A stretch of 64,000 nt of DNA from positions 37,699,296 through 37,763,295 of the forward strand of contig NC_030386.2 of NCBI RefSeq assembly GCF_001625215.2, written 5' to 3'. Each line of letters starts with the position of its first letter. Position 1 is the first letter of the stretch. A program made the position numbers and the translations under genes. The stretch comes from Daucus carota subsp. sativus. Taxonomy: Eukaryota > Streptophyta > Magnoliopsida > Apiales > Apiaceae. This document shows positions 9,525 through 20,849 of the stretch, piece by piece. The notes under the pieces are model-generated. The model made no database searches. It saw only the letters and a program-made list of their open reading frames with translations, and had not been told where the DNA came from.

Positions 9525-12500
9525 ATGGACAGAGGTGATAATGGTTCAGGAAAAGGTGGTGGTGGATTTAAGCTTTTTGGGGTTAACATAAATTTACAAG
9601 AGGACTTGTATAATACATCTCCTGAATCTAGTTCGAAGAGGAAGAGGATTCGTAAGGATTGCAATCGTGATTTGTGCAATCGTGGACGACAACACCATGG
9701 GATTGCTCGTGATGATCCTGGCTATCATTCTGATAATTCGCTTCATGTCCATTCCGGAAGACCTGCCCGTGTGCGAAATAAAGGTAAATTTTTTACATCT
9801 TTCATATATGTGTTTACAGTGCTATCTAGAAAGAAACACGTTCTCCTAAAAGATGTGTTTTGTTTTTCACCAGCAATACAGGGTGTCTAGAGGAATAATT
9901 CTTGGATAAGCCCATGTATTTTATGGATTATATATTGGAATGATCATGATTGGATTTCTATATGTGCAATTTATTTCATTTTATTACAATTATGGGAACC
10001 TGATGTTTTTATGTTGGAGTTTTGGATTGTTTCTGATATATTATCTACTCTAGGAAGTTGTTAGACGGCCTTGCAGTTTTTAATTTGTTTTAAAAGTCAT
10101 ATATCTTGATTTTCAATACTGATCGATAACCGGAATTTATAAGAGATGAGATTGTCTAAGAATCCATTGTGTGTTATGTACTTATATGAGGGTAAACAAT
10201 TCAATTGGTATACGCATATGGATGCAATAGTCTTATGGCTACTTACTACGGCCCTGTTTGGAAGTTAGAGGTTTGGGGCAAAATTAGAGGTTTGAGGTGT
10301 TTTAGAGGTTTGACCACTAAAATAAGCTAATAGTATTGTTTGGTAGTTAGCGGATTGAAATAGAGGTTTGGATCCAAAAAGCTAATTTTGAAAAAGCTAC
10401 TTTGAGGAGCTTTTTGGATTAGCGGTTTTGGTTTGTGTCAGAAAAAGCTAATCAATCAGCTATTTACCAAACAGTTTTACGAGAAACAGCTAATTCAATC
10501 TTCTAGTCAAAACATCTAATCGAACCAGCTAGTCAAAACAGCTAATTCGATCCGCTAACCGCTGATTCCCAAACAGGGCCTACATCTAATGTGCAGTTTG
10601 TGTTATCTCAATTGCACACATATGAATGCTTAATACAATTTATTTCTGTTAATTGGATTTTTTCCTGCAAGTGTTCACTTACGAATACCATGTTCTTATC
10701 ATAATTTAGCTTTTTAGCTCATCACATTGATTTTTTATTGTTAAGTAATTTTGTATAATAAGTTGTAATACATTTTCATTTCAGCGATACCATGGACCCA
10801 AAGTGAGCACATAAGTTTCTTGATTGGTCTTGAAAAGCTAGGAAAGGGTCACTGGAAAGGAATTTCGAAGGACTATGTGCCCACTAAGACACCAACTCAA
10901 GTGGCCAGTCATGCACAGAAGTATTTTATTAGGATCAGTGGAGTAGAAAAGAAGAGAGCAAGCCCTTTCGACAATATGTTCAGTGTATCTGTATTACTCT
11001 TTCAATTGTTCACTCCAACTAACTAGACACTTTTTTATAATCGGCTGACTTGAGTTCTGTGATTTTACAGAATTCACCTCCTCGCTTGTCTACTGCCGCA
11101 TCCTTTAATGCTTCAGAAGGTTCCCAACAGGTAAATATTGTCTTTCCCTGTGAAATGAGCTTTAGTATGTATGCTGTGTCATGTTAAACTTGAAATCTGC
11201 AGGCTATGACTACTGCTGTCAACTCTTCAAAGAAAGCTAGTAGAAAACGTGGACTGGTTAGTCAGATGTGTTCTCTGAATTGTATGATAGATATCACCAC
11301 AAAAATTTCTCAATCATAGTTCTACTTCTTGCAGGATGGCTTATCGGCTAATATTGCAGCTAATAAGAGGATACCCCCAGTGTCCGCAACTAGAGCTAAT
11401 GCTTCAGATGTGTGTCACATATCAAACAAAGTAAGTGAATGTATAGTTCTTGTTCACCTTCCAGATCTAAATAAATTTTATGGATATATATTCGATAAAC
11501 TTTTCAATTCATTCTCTGTTTCCTGATGTAGTTTTAACTTTTACATATACTCTAATCTGATTAGATCAAGTCCAATACATAGTTATACTTGGTCCTATAA
11601 CAAATATATAGAACCAAATTTGCAAAAACACCAATTCAGTGCACAGCAATACTTGTACACAAATGGATAATTAGTCATCTTTTTTATCGCGCCAAGAGAA
11701 ATGACATAGATAAGATCATTGCTTAAAGTGTTGGATTCTATATTCAGAACGAATTATTCATTCATGAAAAAAGGAGCGCGTCAAATGCTAGTGTTAATAC
11801 ATATAGCTATTAAAATATTATAAAACCGAAAAGCGATTTTTGATGCTAAAATAGTACATAGTTTTAGAATTACACGGAATAACTCTAATTAGAATCAAAA
11901 TGCATCATATCTTATGCTTTAGAAACGTATGTTAGCTTTTAATTATTCATTTCCTCACTTGCATGCTTATGTGGCAATATAGCAACATCCATACATGGTT
12001 CTACAACACCAAGTATAGCATTTTGCTATGCTTCCATGTTCAACATTGCATTGGGGTGAATTTTTTCTTCTTTAATTTGGTATCATACTATAGATTATAG
12101 ATGTAGCATCACTTGCAGGATTGCCTTGGACATGCTCCTCCAGATTTCTAGATGATCTCATATAATACTTAAACTTGAATGTTTACTGCCAAGCAATCTT
12201 GAGTTGTACTAGTACATTATGTTACATCAGGTCGACTAACCGACAAATCATGTCATTTTAGTTTGCAAATATTTTTTATGCTAATTAAAGTTATTTTAAA
12301 AACTAACTTTCTATTAATGTGCAGACTGGAGACCCTGGACAGAGCTTCGCTGCAGCCCTTGTTACACAGCAGACGGAATTGCGTCCAATGCTAACTGATA
12401 AATTCCCCAGTTATATCTATGACTCAAGCAGGCATGCAATTTTCCCAGCACAAGGTCTGTTCCGTCATCCTCAACCCATAACTAACGGAACATCTCAAGC

Positions 12501-12552
12501 ACAGCCAGCAACTACAGTAGCTGAGAATTCTGCTATTTTGCACCATTACTGA
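9525..12552 (+). CDS. Single-repeat MYB (SHAQKYF) transcription factor with KLFGV motif, 298 aa
   Basis: Six exons: 9525-9783, 10785-10984, 11071-11130, 11203-11256, 11335-11430 and 12325-12552. All junctions are GT-AG and the total is 897 nt. Exon 1 carries KLFGVNI near residue 16; (R/K)LFGV is a known plant repression motif. It also has a basic stretch SSKRKRIRKD. Exon 2 gives the one MYB repeat: IPWTQSEHISFLIGLEKLGK, GHWKGISKDY, TPTQVASHAQKYF, the SHAQKYF class (MYBS3/KUA1/MYBH type). Relatives usually carry a CX2CX4HX4C zinc knuckle before KLFGV. None is encoded here, so either the gene is a variant or a 5' exon was missed. The C-terminal exons are low in complexity. Intron 1 holds a MITE. 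The exon 2 donor (AGT|GTATCT) is the least certain junction. Confidence 0.8.
10250..10580. mobile_element. PIF/Harbinger-like MITE in MYB intron 1
   Basis: Perfect 12-bp terminal inverted repeats GGCCCTGTTTGG...CCAAACAGGGCC are flanked by the 3-bp direct repeat TAC (10247-10249 and 10581-10583). Interior AGCTAATTT/AGCGG blocks are also inverted. At 331 bp without a frame it fits a Tourist-like MITE, although Harbinger targets are more often TTA/TAA. Confidence 0.75.
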
Positions 12553-13413
12553 ATCAGTATCCGACTGTAAGTGGTTCAGCTACTAGTACTGTTGCTAAAA
12601 AACATGGTCTGTAAGCTAGCATTAGAGTTCTTTCACAATAATTCTAACTGTTTTCCATGTTTCTTTTTGGTAATCAGGTCAAGGAACTAAGGGTTCAAAC
12701 CTGCGGCAAAAAGCAAGAACTCGATGTTCATCCATTTACTAGCATGAGTTTTACTATAAATTGCATAAAAGCTGCTGCCAAGTTCATCAGTACACAAGCA
12801 GTTGAACAATTTTATCTTTGGTGTAGTTCTTGGTTCAGACATTGTAGGTTGAGAACTAATTTCGTGTTTCTGTATTGACCAGGAGTTTTTGGTCCTTAAT
12901 TGAGATTTAAAAACTTTCTTGGTACATTTTTTTTTTTTTCTATTTACCTTATCTGTCTGATTACTCTCTTTTGAATAACATTTTGCCCTAACCTTTCAGT
13001 TAGTTTCTTCATATAAGGTTGCAAGTCTCCTTCAGGTAAGAAAGAGAACTGCTTACTTTTGATTATATAGGCGGGACACAACGATGATCTTTAACTCACT
13101 CATTTCATGAGTTCTTACCATGAACTGCTTACGTTTGACGGACACAGTGATATTCTTTTGCTCACTCATTTCATGGGTTCTTACACTACGAAGATCTTTA
13201 ACTCCCTCGTTCCACGAGGGATCTATAACGAGTGACTCACTCGTTCCACGAGGTCTTTGTCATTTAATATATATGTTGTCAGATATGACAAATGACCCGA
13301 GAATGTTGTGGCTAAAGGATACCAAAAGGACAAACAATATTTTGGAAATATTTACATTGTGCAGCATCTTGGTAAGAGTACAGAGTGAATGAAAAGAGTT
13401 GTGTTAAGCAGAG
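12553..13413. other. Convergent 3' region with short palindromic repeats
   Basis: Lies between the stops of the MYB gene (+) and the small membrane-protein gene (-). From about 13081 to 13260 there are diverged repeats of GATCTTTAACTC...CTCATTTCATGAG and CTCGTTCCACGAGG, each with a small palindrome. A short MYB 3' UTR is expected at the left. No gene is seen. Confidence 0.4.
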
Positions 13414-14368
13414 TCAGTTATTGAGATGGTCGTGATTTGGATAAACACGGTTCATGAGAACATCTCCCATATCTAAGTGATGAGGTAAAACTCCTCTTTG
13501 AGTGCCATCACTATCAATGTCCCCTTCTAGTGTCAATCCTTCGATTCTTGCTGCTATTGAATCACCTTTTGATGGTAGATCAACATCTGCACGTACACGT
13601 TAATCCCGTTAGATATGTAACCTATACCTATAGCCTCGATCAAGAGACACATAACTCTGGATCAAAACTAATTTAAATGACATTAGGAGTTAAGTCCGCG
13701 CATGGTTTTTAGTGTTCAACGATTTATATGGTATATAAAGGAGGTAATTAACTAGAATTGGGAGGCGTTGAACCAAGATTAATGAATTCGGTTTACGAGA
13801 ACCAGATGCTCAACTTATCTGTTCATATTTGGGTCAACAATTTTGCAACATGGAACGAGAATAAATCATTCCTGACGCATTCTTACGTTTTTACGCTTAT
13901 CTTGAGATACTCATTTTCATATTACTGATTTTTCATTTTCGATTCTCATTCTCATTTCAGAATCCAAACGTCCCCTTGTAGAGATTGTTTGATATCCCCG
14001 CTGATTATATGATGCAACATATATTTGTTGTGTTTTATGTTTACCAAACATGCCCAACTACAAGTTTTAGAAGCAATAATACGAATGCAATGATCGAAAC
14101 TAATGGGGAAAATCATAATTTGTGACGATGAGTTACGTAAAAATCAAAAGCGAATGTATAAATGGAAAATAGACATACCTGAATTAGAAAAGAACCAGAG
14201 AACACAAGCACAGAAAACGAGGATAAAAGGGATGAGATGAACAGCTCTTTCTGAGAATTTAGCCCGACTTTTTTCTTTCTTCAATGTCACTTCGGAGCTG
14301 ATTCCTTGTTCATACACAGGCAAACCCTCGTTACCTTCTAATTTACTTGTGCTCACGGTTCTATACAT
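13414..14368 (-). CDS. Small single-pass membrane protein, 120 aa, function unknown
   Basis: Two exons on the minus strand: 14368-14179 and 13586-13414, joined G|AT; 363 nt, stop TGA. The N terminus MYRTVSTSKLEG...EKSRAKFSERA is polar and basic. One hydrophobic segment follows (VHLIPFILVFCACVLWFF, about residues 43-60), then a polar, partly acidic tail (DVDLPSKGDSIAARIEGLTL...). It resembles uncharacterised plant proteins of about 110-120 residues with the same MYR start and HLIPF...LWFFS membrane segment. No catalytic motif is visible. Orientation (N-in or N-out) cannot be set from sequence. Confidence 0.8.
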
Positions 14369-14665
14369 GATCCCTCTCTTTTTCTTCTTTTTTTCTTGGG
14401 AAAATTGATGAAAAAATGTGAAATGAGGAGGAAGAAGAAGAGAATTGAAGAATAGTGTTGTCTATTGAATTTTCTTGCGGAGATTGAGGCGTGAAATTCG
14501 GGAAAACGATCTGCATGCATTTGTATTTGCTACTTATAGTTAGCAATGTCTGTTCTTGCTTCTGGCATTAGATGTAGACGTTTTTAGTCATCTGTCTCGT
14601 TTCTTACGGAGCAAATACATGTCCAAACACACATGTAAACAGTGGTGTACTCACACAAGCTGAGA
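14369..14665. other. 5' region of the small membrane-protein gene
   Basis: Contains the purine/pyrimidine-rich 5' UTR (TTTTTCTTCTTTTTTTC on the plus strand near 14375-14395) and proximal promoter of the minus-strand gene. No sharp TATA box was identified. Confidence 0.35.
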
Positions 14666-15098
14666 GGGGTGTATTGGATTGAGATTTTAAAGCATTTTTT
14701 TGCATTCATAAAATCCGAGGGTATTCGATTGAGATTGTTTGAAATCCATTAAAATTTTGACGTATTCAATTGGGATTTTAAACTATGCTACAAAATCTAG
14801 TGGTATTCAATTGGGATTTTAAATTATGCTTTAAAATCCGATGGTATTCAATTGGGAATGTTTAAAATCTATTAAAATCTCATGGTATTCAAATGTTGAT
14901 GGATTTTTTTTCATTTCATAAAATGATGGATTTTGTGGCATTTTTCAGTGTATTTTAAGTTTTTTGAAATCCCACCAATTTCAATGGGATTTTGAAGCAT
15001 TGTACCTAAATCCTATCAACTCTGCGACATTTCATCAAGAATTCGCAAAAAATCAAAATCTCATACAATCCATTAAAATCCCAATCGAATACACCCCC
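14666..15098. mobile_element. MITE with GGGGTGTATTSGATTGRGATTTT termini
   Basis: Left end GGGGTGTATTGGATTGAGAT and right end ATCCCAATCGAATACACCCC are inverted repeats of about 28 bp. The interior repeats GGTATTCAATTGGGATTTTA several times in direct orientation, so subterminal repeats are amplified. The terminus resembles Tourist/PIF-Harbinger MITEs. About 433 bp, no frame; the target duplication is not clear. Confidence 0.65.
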
Positions 15099-15139
15099 GT
15101 GAGTTTTGACGGAATTCTAATCTAGTCTGAACACGAAAT

Positions 15140-15358
15140 ATGAAGAATCTGATTTAAAATTAATTGTAAATAAATTATCATATATTAATAACAAAAAAAT
15201 ATTTATAAATAGAAAATAAATTGTAAAAGCTAAATTTTCGTAAGAAAATATAATCAGTTGGTTAATATAATTTCATTAAAATGCAATTCACTAATACTAA
15301 AATAATAATAAAATGATGTTAAAATTTAAATTATAAATAATAAATTACGAACTGTATA
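15140..15358 (-). repeat. AT-rich dispersed repeat (Helitron-like), copy 1
   Basis: This AT-rich segment matches, in reverse complement, the sequence at the right edge of the window (63786-64000). Shared blocks include TATTTATAAATAGA, AATAAATTGTAAAAGCTAAA, GGTTAATATAATTT and ATAATAAATTACGAACT. Copy 2 ends in a GC-rich hairpin typical of Helitron 3' ends; copy 1 lacks it. Confidence 0.6.
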
Positions 15359-15484
15359 CTGCGAACACATCAACCGACCGAAAAAATGAATATCGACGAC
15401 AACAATTGACCCCCTGAACATATAAGACTGAGAAATTGGTGAAACTGGCTAGAATCGTATGCATTTTGAGCTGTATGGTCACAC

Positions 15485-15797
15485 TATATAAATCAAGAAA
15501 AAGGATACACTAGAGCTGGGAGGAGTTTAACTGCCCAGCAACCAACTTCAACCACCAGACAACAACAATTTCATGTGCGTAAAATCACCTTATTTTTATC
15601 TTCTTACGTATTCATGGACTAATAATAATCACTAGAATCAAAGTGAAACAAAATAAATTAGTGCCTAAAGTAGTTTTAACTTTGTGTATTGCAGATTTGC
15701 AGTTGTAGCTGTTTAGACTTACACGTCAATTAGGCCATCTAACTAATCAGAGACCAGATCTCCTATATATATCACAATTAATACTTCGCTCTGAAAC
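15485..15797 (+). promoter_or_regulatory. Phytocyanin promoter / 5' UTR region
   Basis: TATATAAAT near 15485-15492 could serve a long leader. A donor-like CATGTGCGTAAAA near 15573 and acceptor TGTATTGCAG near 15693 suggest a 5' UTR intron. A second TATATATAT lies at about 15764, only about 30 bp before the ATG, which is less likely to be used. Transcript data are absent. Confidence 0.4.
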
Positions 15798-16699
15798 ATG
15801 ATCATGGATTCCACATACATGGCGTCGAAACAACTAGTCCTCGTCGTCGTCGTCGCGATCCTCGGGTTTTCATCAACTTGCACAGCTACTACGTATATGG
15901 TCGGAGACAACTCTGGTTGGGACATCAGCACTGATCTCGGCTCTTGGACAGCCGGCAAACAGTTCCATGTTGGCGATGTTCTCGGTAATTTAATCTCTTT
16001 TATTCAATAATTATCGATTTTAGAAAGTACTGTACAATGTTATTGTTAAAATAACATATTGTATTCTAACAATATGTTATTCTAACAATTGTTAGAATAC
16101 AATGTGTTATTTTTTGAGAATTGATTACTTAACATGATATCACACTGCCAGAACTGTTAAAATATACTATGATTATGGTAAGTTTTCTTCTAACATCATG
16201 AGATTTTAGGAGAATTGGTCGCTTAACGATTATAATAAAACCAAGATATCCACACGACTACAATGTTAGTAATGATTTATTTTCGGTTTTTGCAGCATTT
16301 CAATATTCATCAACACACAGCGTTTCGAAGGTGAAAAAAGAAAATTACGACAGTTGCAACACGAGCAATGTACTAGAATCAAGTAGCAACGGGAACACAT
16401 CCTTCACCTTGACACAGCCAGGTGACACCTACTTTATTTGCGGTAACAGGCTGCATTGCCTGGGAGGAATGAAACTGCATGTTCTCACACAATCAGATAA
16501 TTCTCCGGCACCATCTCCTGCGCTTGCACCGGAGTCGAGCGCATCAGCAGGAGGAGGAGGAACGGCTCTGCCTCAGCCGTCGTCGAAGAGCAATAAGCCT
16601 TCGAAAGTTGGTCCTAGTTCTGCAGCTGCTATGTTTCATCATGTTACATTGTTGGACTCTCTTTTCATTGGCCTTGTTGTTTCTACCTTGATATTTTAA
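15798..16699 (+). CDS. Phytocyanin (uclacyanin-like blue copper protein), GPI-anchored, 196 aa
   Basis: Exons are 15798-15984 and 16296-16699 (join G|CA, 591 nt). A signal peptide is visible (KQLVLVVVVAILGFSSTCTA) after the in-frame starts M1, M3 and M8. The plastocyanin-like domain begins TTYMVGDNSGWDI. Copper ligands are in register: His70 (THSV), Cys111 (YFICG), His116 (LHC) and Met121 (GGM). Cys83 and Cys117 are placed for the conserved disulfide. Met as axial ligand points to the uclacyanin/plantacyanin type rather than stellacyanin (Gln). A Pro/Ser-rich spacer (APSPALAPES) and a hydrophobic C-terminal tail (LLDSLFIGLVVSTLIF) indicate a GPI-anchored arabinogalactan-like protein at the cell surface. 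Its redox partner is unknown. Confidence 0.93.
16048..16113. repeat. Near-perfect intronic inverted repeat
   Basis: A 26-bp arm (16048-16073, starting AAAATAACATATTG) and its complement (16088-16113) differ at one position and enclose a 14-bp loop. It lies in the single phytocyanin intron and could fold as an RNA hairpin. It may be the remains of a foldback MITE. Confidence 0.7.
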
Positions 16700-17406
16700 T
16701 TTAGTAGCCATTTCCACCACTCTTTTTTTTGCAGAGATCATATAAAGTTTGTTTGTTTGGTTTGTCCACCGGTAAATACAAACAATTCAATTTCAAAAAT
16801 AAAAAAAAAACTTAAGCGTGTATTATAATTTATTGACAATTTTAATATTAAAATATTATATTAAAAAATAGTATATGTGATATAAGAAATTTTAATCTTA
16901 CATGGAAAAAATCATATTTAAACACATAATATAATATATTCATTTTATATAAAAAAGACTTTTTTTTTTTTTTTGAAACGGACAAGTCGACGGATTTCTT
17001 CTAAGTATCTTGGAAATCTGCTTCTCTAAATTTTGGGCCTCGGCTAAATTTGTACTAATATTGTACCGGGAATTAATTGGATGATAACGAAATTGGGGAC
17101 TTGTTTTTGGACTTCCTCTCTTCGTTTAGTTGATGAGGCGCAGTTTGGACTTAAGTTGGCCCATACTCGCTGGATCTTGATAGTTAATCAGATCTACAAG
17201 ACCACAGCTGCCGGTCCAATATGCGAACCTGAACATAATGTGCTGTATGCATACGTGAATCGTGGTGCCATGCTGTCCAAGTAAAACGCCCGTCCAGGTC
17301 CAGCTGGTGACGCGGCTACCAATTCTTCACAAACGCAATACGGTTACCGTTACATTCATTTATGATGCAGTCCGACCAAAACGAAAATGTAAATTATTAA
17401 AATATA
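16700..17406. other. Intergenic between phytocyanin and MITE
   Basis: AT-rich on the left. From about 16995 to 17390 the base composition is more balanced, but the frames carry no recognisable domain. Probably a phytocyanin 3' region followed by unassigned DNA. Confidence 0.35.
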
Positions 17407-17706
17407 CTCCTTCCCTCCTTTTTTATCTGTCCATTTTGGAAAAATAAAACGCAAGGAATAATTGATTGTATAAACTTTTTCATTAAATACCTCTAATTAA
17501 TATCTTGAAAATGGTGGAATACCCCTACTTTATGTCTTGAAAACATGAATTCAACCAAGTTTTAAATAAGTCAAGCCTTGAAAATTAAAATTATGGAGAT
17601 ATATTTGAAAAACTATCATTAAATTAATTTTGAAAGTATAAATGGACAGATAAATATGGACAAATTTTTACTTCCAAAGTGGACAAATAAATAGGGACGG
17701 AGGGAG
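17407..17706 (+). mobile_element. Stowaway-type MITE, family S1, copy 1
   Basis: CTCCTTCCCTCC...GGGACGGAGGGAG termini are flanked by TA (17405-17406 and 17707-17708). The 300-bp interior is the reverse complement of the element at 23336-23639, sharing blocks such as CATGAATTCAACCAAGTTTTA, so both belong to one family. It lies about 280 bp upstream of the methionine sulfoxide reductase start. Confidence 0.85.
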
Positions 17707-17983
17707 TACTATCATTTTCTTTTTCGAAAGTATATTTGAAATATAATTAATTAATAATTACAATATCTATGTAATATTTTATAAAACTTTATACTGATTT
17801 TTTTTTGGACAGAACTTTTATACTGATCTTATTGTTCATACTCCACTGTTTCAACTTTTAATTCGGTGAATGATAATAATCGAAACTTTGAATTATTTTT
17901 CCTGTTAAATATTGATACTATTTTTTTTAACACCATTCTCTATCACTATAGACACAAAATCTATATCTATCACCAACAAGAAA

Positions 17984-20106
17984 ATGTTACTCACGAGAAC
18001 CACCACCTCGTCACCACCCACTCTAATCACCTCTCTCCACCGTCTCTCTCGCAAACCATCTCTCTCCCAACCCATATCTCTCCCCACAAGACCCATCTCT
18101 CTCCACACCTCCCCCACCATGAACTTCCTCTCCAAGCTGGGCTTCCGCTCAAACCCACCCACCCAAATCACCCACTCATACCCGTCCGACCCATCTTCCT
18201 CCCCCGCCTTACAACCCGACCCGGACACTCCGGGTCCGGGTCAGCAATTCGCCCAGTTCGGAGCCGGGTGCTTCTGGGGCGTTGAGCTGGCGTTTCAGAG
18301 AGTGCCTGGTGTGAGTAAAACTGAAGTGGGCTACACTCAGGGGGTTGTGCATAATCCGAGTTATAATGATGTGTGTGATGGGACTACGAAACATTCGGAG
18401 GTGGTTCGGGTCCAGTATGACCCGAATGAATGTAGTTTTGGGAACTTGCTTGATGTGTTTTGGTCTAGGCATGATCCCACCACTCCTAATCGTTCCGTAA
18501 GTTTGTTATCTCAAATAAATTTATAATCATTTTTAATCTTGATAATTTGGACGGATAATTTTAGTCTTGATAAATTTATAACTAATAAGTTTATTATCCC
18601 GATAAATTAATAATCTGTGGCAATGTATCTTTAACCTCGATGAATTAATAAATTATTCGATCCCGTGGGTGGATAATATAAATGGAGGTGTACTAGTGTC
18701 TAGTAATGATGCATGGCATGTTAGAACAATAAAATACACAATTAGTCCAACTTACTGCATAAGACTTGTAGTCGATTTCGTTTATCCAATGATAGAGTGT
18801 ACAAAGGCTAAGCATGAATTCTCTTGTATGAACTATCAAGTACTCTTACAATGCGATTTAGGCATTAAAAGTTGCATATGATGCATAAAGCCATTATAGT
18901 TCAGTAGAAAAGAAAGAATAGTGTTTTAGACTGTAACCATCCTTAGATTAATATGCAAATGTAAGGTGTTCTGGAATTTTTGCTGTAAATGTAGCAGCCT
19001 TGTAAGTTCCTGATAATATATCTACATTTTGCCTTTAAAACGTAATGTTACTAATTGAGTTGTGAGCAGAGCACTCTCTTGCATTGCTCGAATTCAGTTT
19101 AAATTAAAATGCCCAGCAGGAATAAGGTAATGATACACTTTTTTGCACATATATTTTATGTTGCTGAATGAGAACAGTGTGTTAATGTCACTAAATGTGA
19201 TTTTATGTGAATGAGCTACGAGCAGAGAACTGTTTATGTCTTTTTCCGATTCTGGTTTAGCATGAAAGTTCCTACTAGAAATATAATATAGATACCTATT
19301 TCACTATTTGCATGCAAGTGTTGGCTTGCTGTACAAGAAGCAAGATGATCTTTAATCCGCCCTTGTAAAGTTCTGCATAAGAAGCTCCAACCAGACTGCT
19401 TGCATTTGTGAAGGGGATATTTGGCTTGAGTTATTTTTACAGAAAATAGAAGTATTCTCAGCACCCCGTGTTATTTGGGAAGAAGATGAGCTAATTGTAT
19501 TGATTGATAAACGATATATGTGGAATTGTTTCATCTTAATTAATCGACGGAAAAAGTGGTATTTAAAACGAGCTGTGTATCTAACAAGAAATATAACTAA
19601 AACCGGGCCTCTATACGGTGAATTGGCTGTTTATTAATCGAACCGGCTATCTTAATTTATGTATTCTTAATACTCTTTATTTTATTTTTTTTTCTAGTGA
19701 AAGTATATGTACTCCTAGTTAAGAATACTTCGACTGTGATCTCCTGTGCTTTTAACTAGAGCTCCATATAACCATTTGGTCATAATAACTTGTTTCAAAT
19801 TAAGTGTTCCAAGTTTTGTTTTTAACAATATCGCTATAATGATCTTATGGGCAGGGAAATGATGTTGGAACACAATATCGTTCTGGAATATACTACTACA
19901 CATCAGAGCAAGAGAAGGAAGCCCTAGAGAGCATGGAGCGACAACAGAAGCTCTTAAGCCGGAAAATTGTTACTGAGATTCTACCTGCCAAAATGTTTTA
20001 TCGAGCCGAGGAGTACCATCAGCAATACCTCGCCAAGGGGGGTCGACTCGGTCGTCGACAATCAGCTGAGAAAGGCTGCAATGACCCTATCAGGTGCTAT
20101 GGTTAA
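17984..20106 (+). CDS. MSRA: Peptide methionine sulfoxide reductase A, probably plastidial, 254 aa
   Basis: Exons are 17984-18496 and 19855-20106 (phase 0, 765 nt; intron 1358 bp). MsrA reduces the S-epimer of methionine sulfoxide in proteins, normally recycled by thioredoxin. The catalytic motif GCFWG puts the nucleophile at Cys96. [16 protein letters not shown] and [11 protein letters not shown] follow in family order. The C terminus [10 protein letters not shown] supplies the resolving cysteines (Cys246, Cys252). Residues 1-45 are rich in Ser, Thr, Pro and Arg with almost no acidic residues, as in a plastid transit peptide. An internal MNFLSKLGF (Met46) is where cytosolic isoforms often start, so a second, shorter product is possible. 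At the exon join, [14 protein letters not shown] has Ser where Gln is usual. Confidence 0.95.
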
Positions 20107-20705
20107 GTTTTTAAATCCATCATGATTGCAGCATGTTTATAACCCTGACAATATGGTTGGCTTATAAGTTGGACTATACTACTGTAGTATCTATTTATAC
20201 ATTACGTCCTGAAGATTGCTAAATTTTATGTAGCTTCTAGCATCTAGGTATACATGGTTTTAGTTGCAGTTTTCATATACCTGATGTGTAAATTGTCCAA
20301 CACCAATGGCTAGCGCCTTGAGTTTATGTAAGATTGTAATTGGGGCAAACATGACTTTTGTTTTCTTTACAACTTTTTCAGTTTCTATGTACTTCTTGGC
20401 GCCGGCTTAACTTTGCTTGTTTTCATTAGTGTCTCTGTCAGCATGATGCAAATGAAGTACACATAGGTTTAAATGAGCGTCTTCAAGGTAGTTGAGGGTT
20501 TAAACAAACTTTCTTACCACGATGGAATATATTTTGATGTGTAGCTTCGCAGTCACTGTAATATAACAGCATATATTCATAGACATTCGAATAACAACAC
20601 ATTTCTGCTGCAAATGTCTTATTGTGCAGTCATTACTAGGAGCATAAGGACATCTACGTACATTTTCAAGTCCAAGCCGTTATATCTGTATCATTAACTT
20701 GAGGC
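20107..20705. other. MsrA 3' region
   Basis: Probable 3' UTR and intergenic DNA between the convergent MsrA (+) and glycine-rich protein (-) genes. No frame or element is recognised. Confidence 0.4.
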
Positions 20706-20839
20706 TTGCTTAACTAATAGACACACCTCATACTCCACGCTATATAGTATATTATATTAAAGCAACTTAAGTTTGCTTAACTAATAGACACACCTCATAC
20801 TCCACGCTATATAGTATATTATATTAAAGCAACTTAAGT
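20706..20839. repeat. 67-bp tandem duplication (two units)
   Basis: TTGCTTAACTAATAGACACA... is repeated head to tail at 20706-20772 and 20773-20839 with no difference seen. It sits only 10 bp downstream of the stop codon of the minus-strand glycine-rich protein gene, so it would fall in its 3' UTR. Identical units imply a recent event. Confidence 0.9.
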
Positions 20840-20849
20840 TTCATGTACT

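Noticed and set aside
13081-13260. Possible CRISPR-like array
   Set aside because: Repeats are few, diverged and unequally spaced, and the DNA is plant nuclear.
17081-17447. Two short plus-strand frames between phytocyanin and MsrA
   Set aside because: No domain, no splice partners, and the second runs into the Stowaway MITE.
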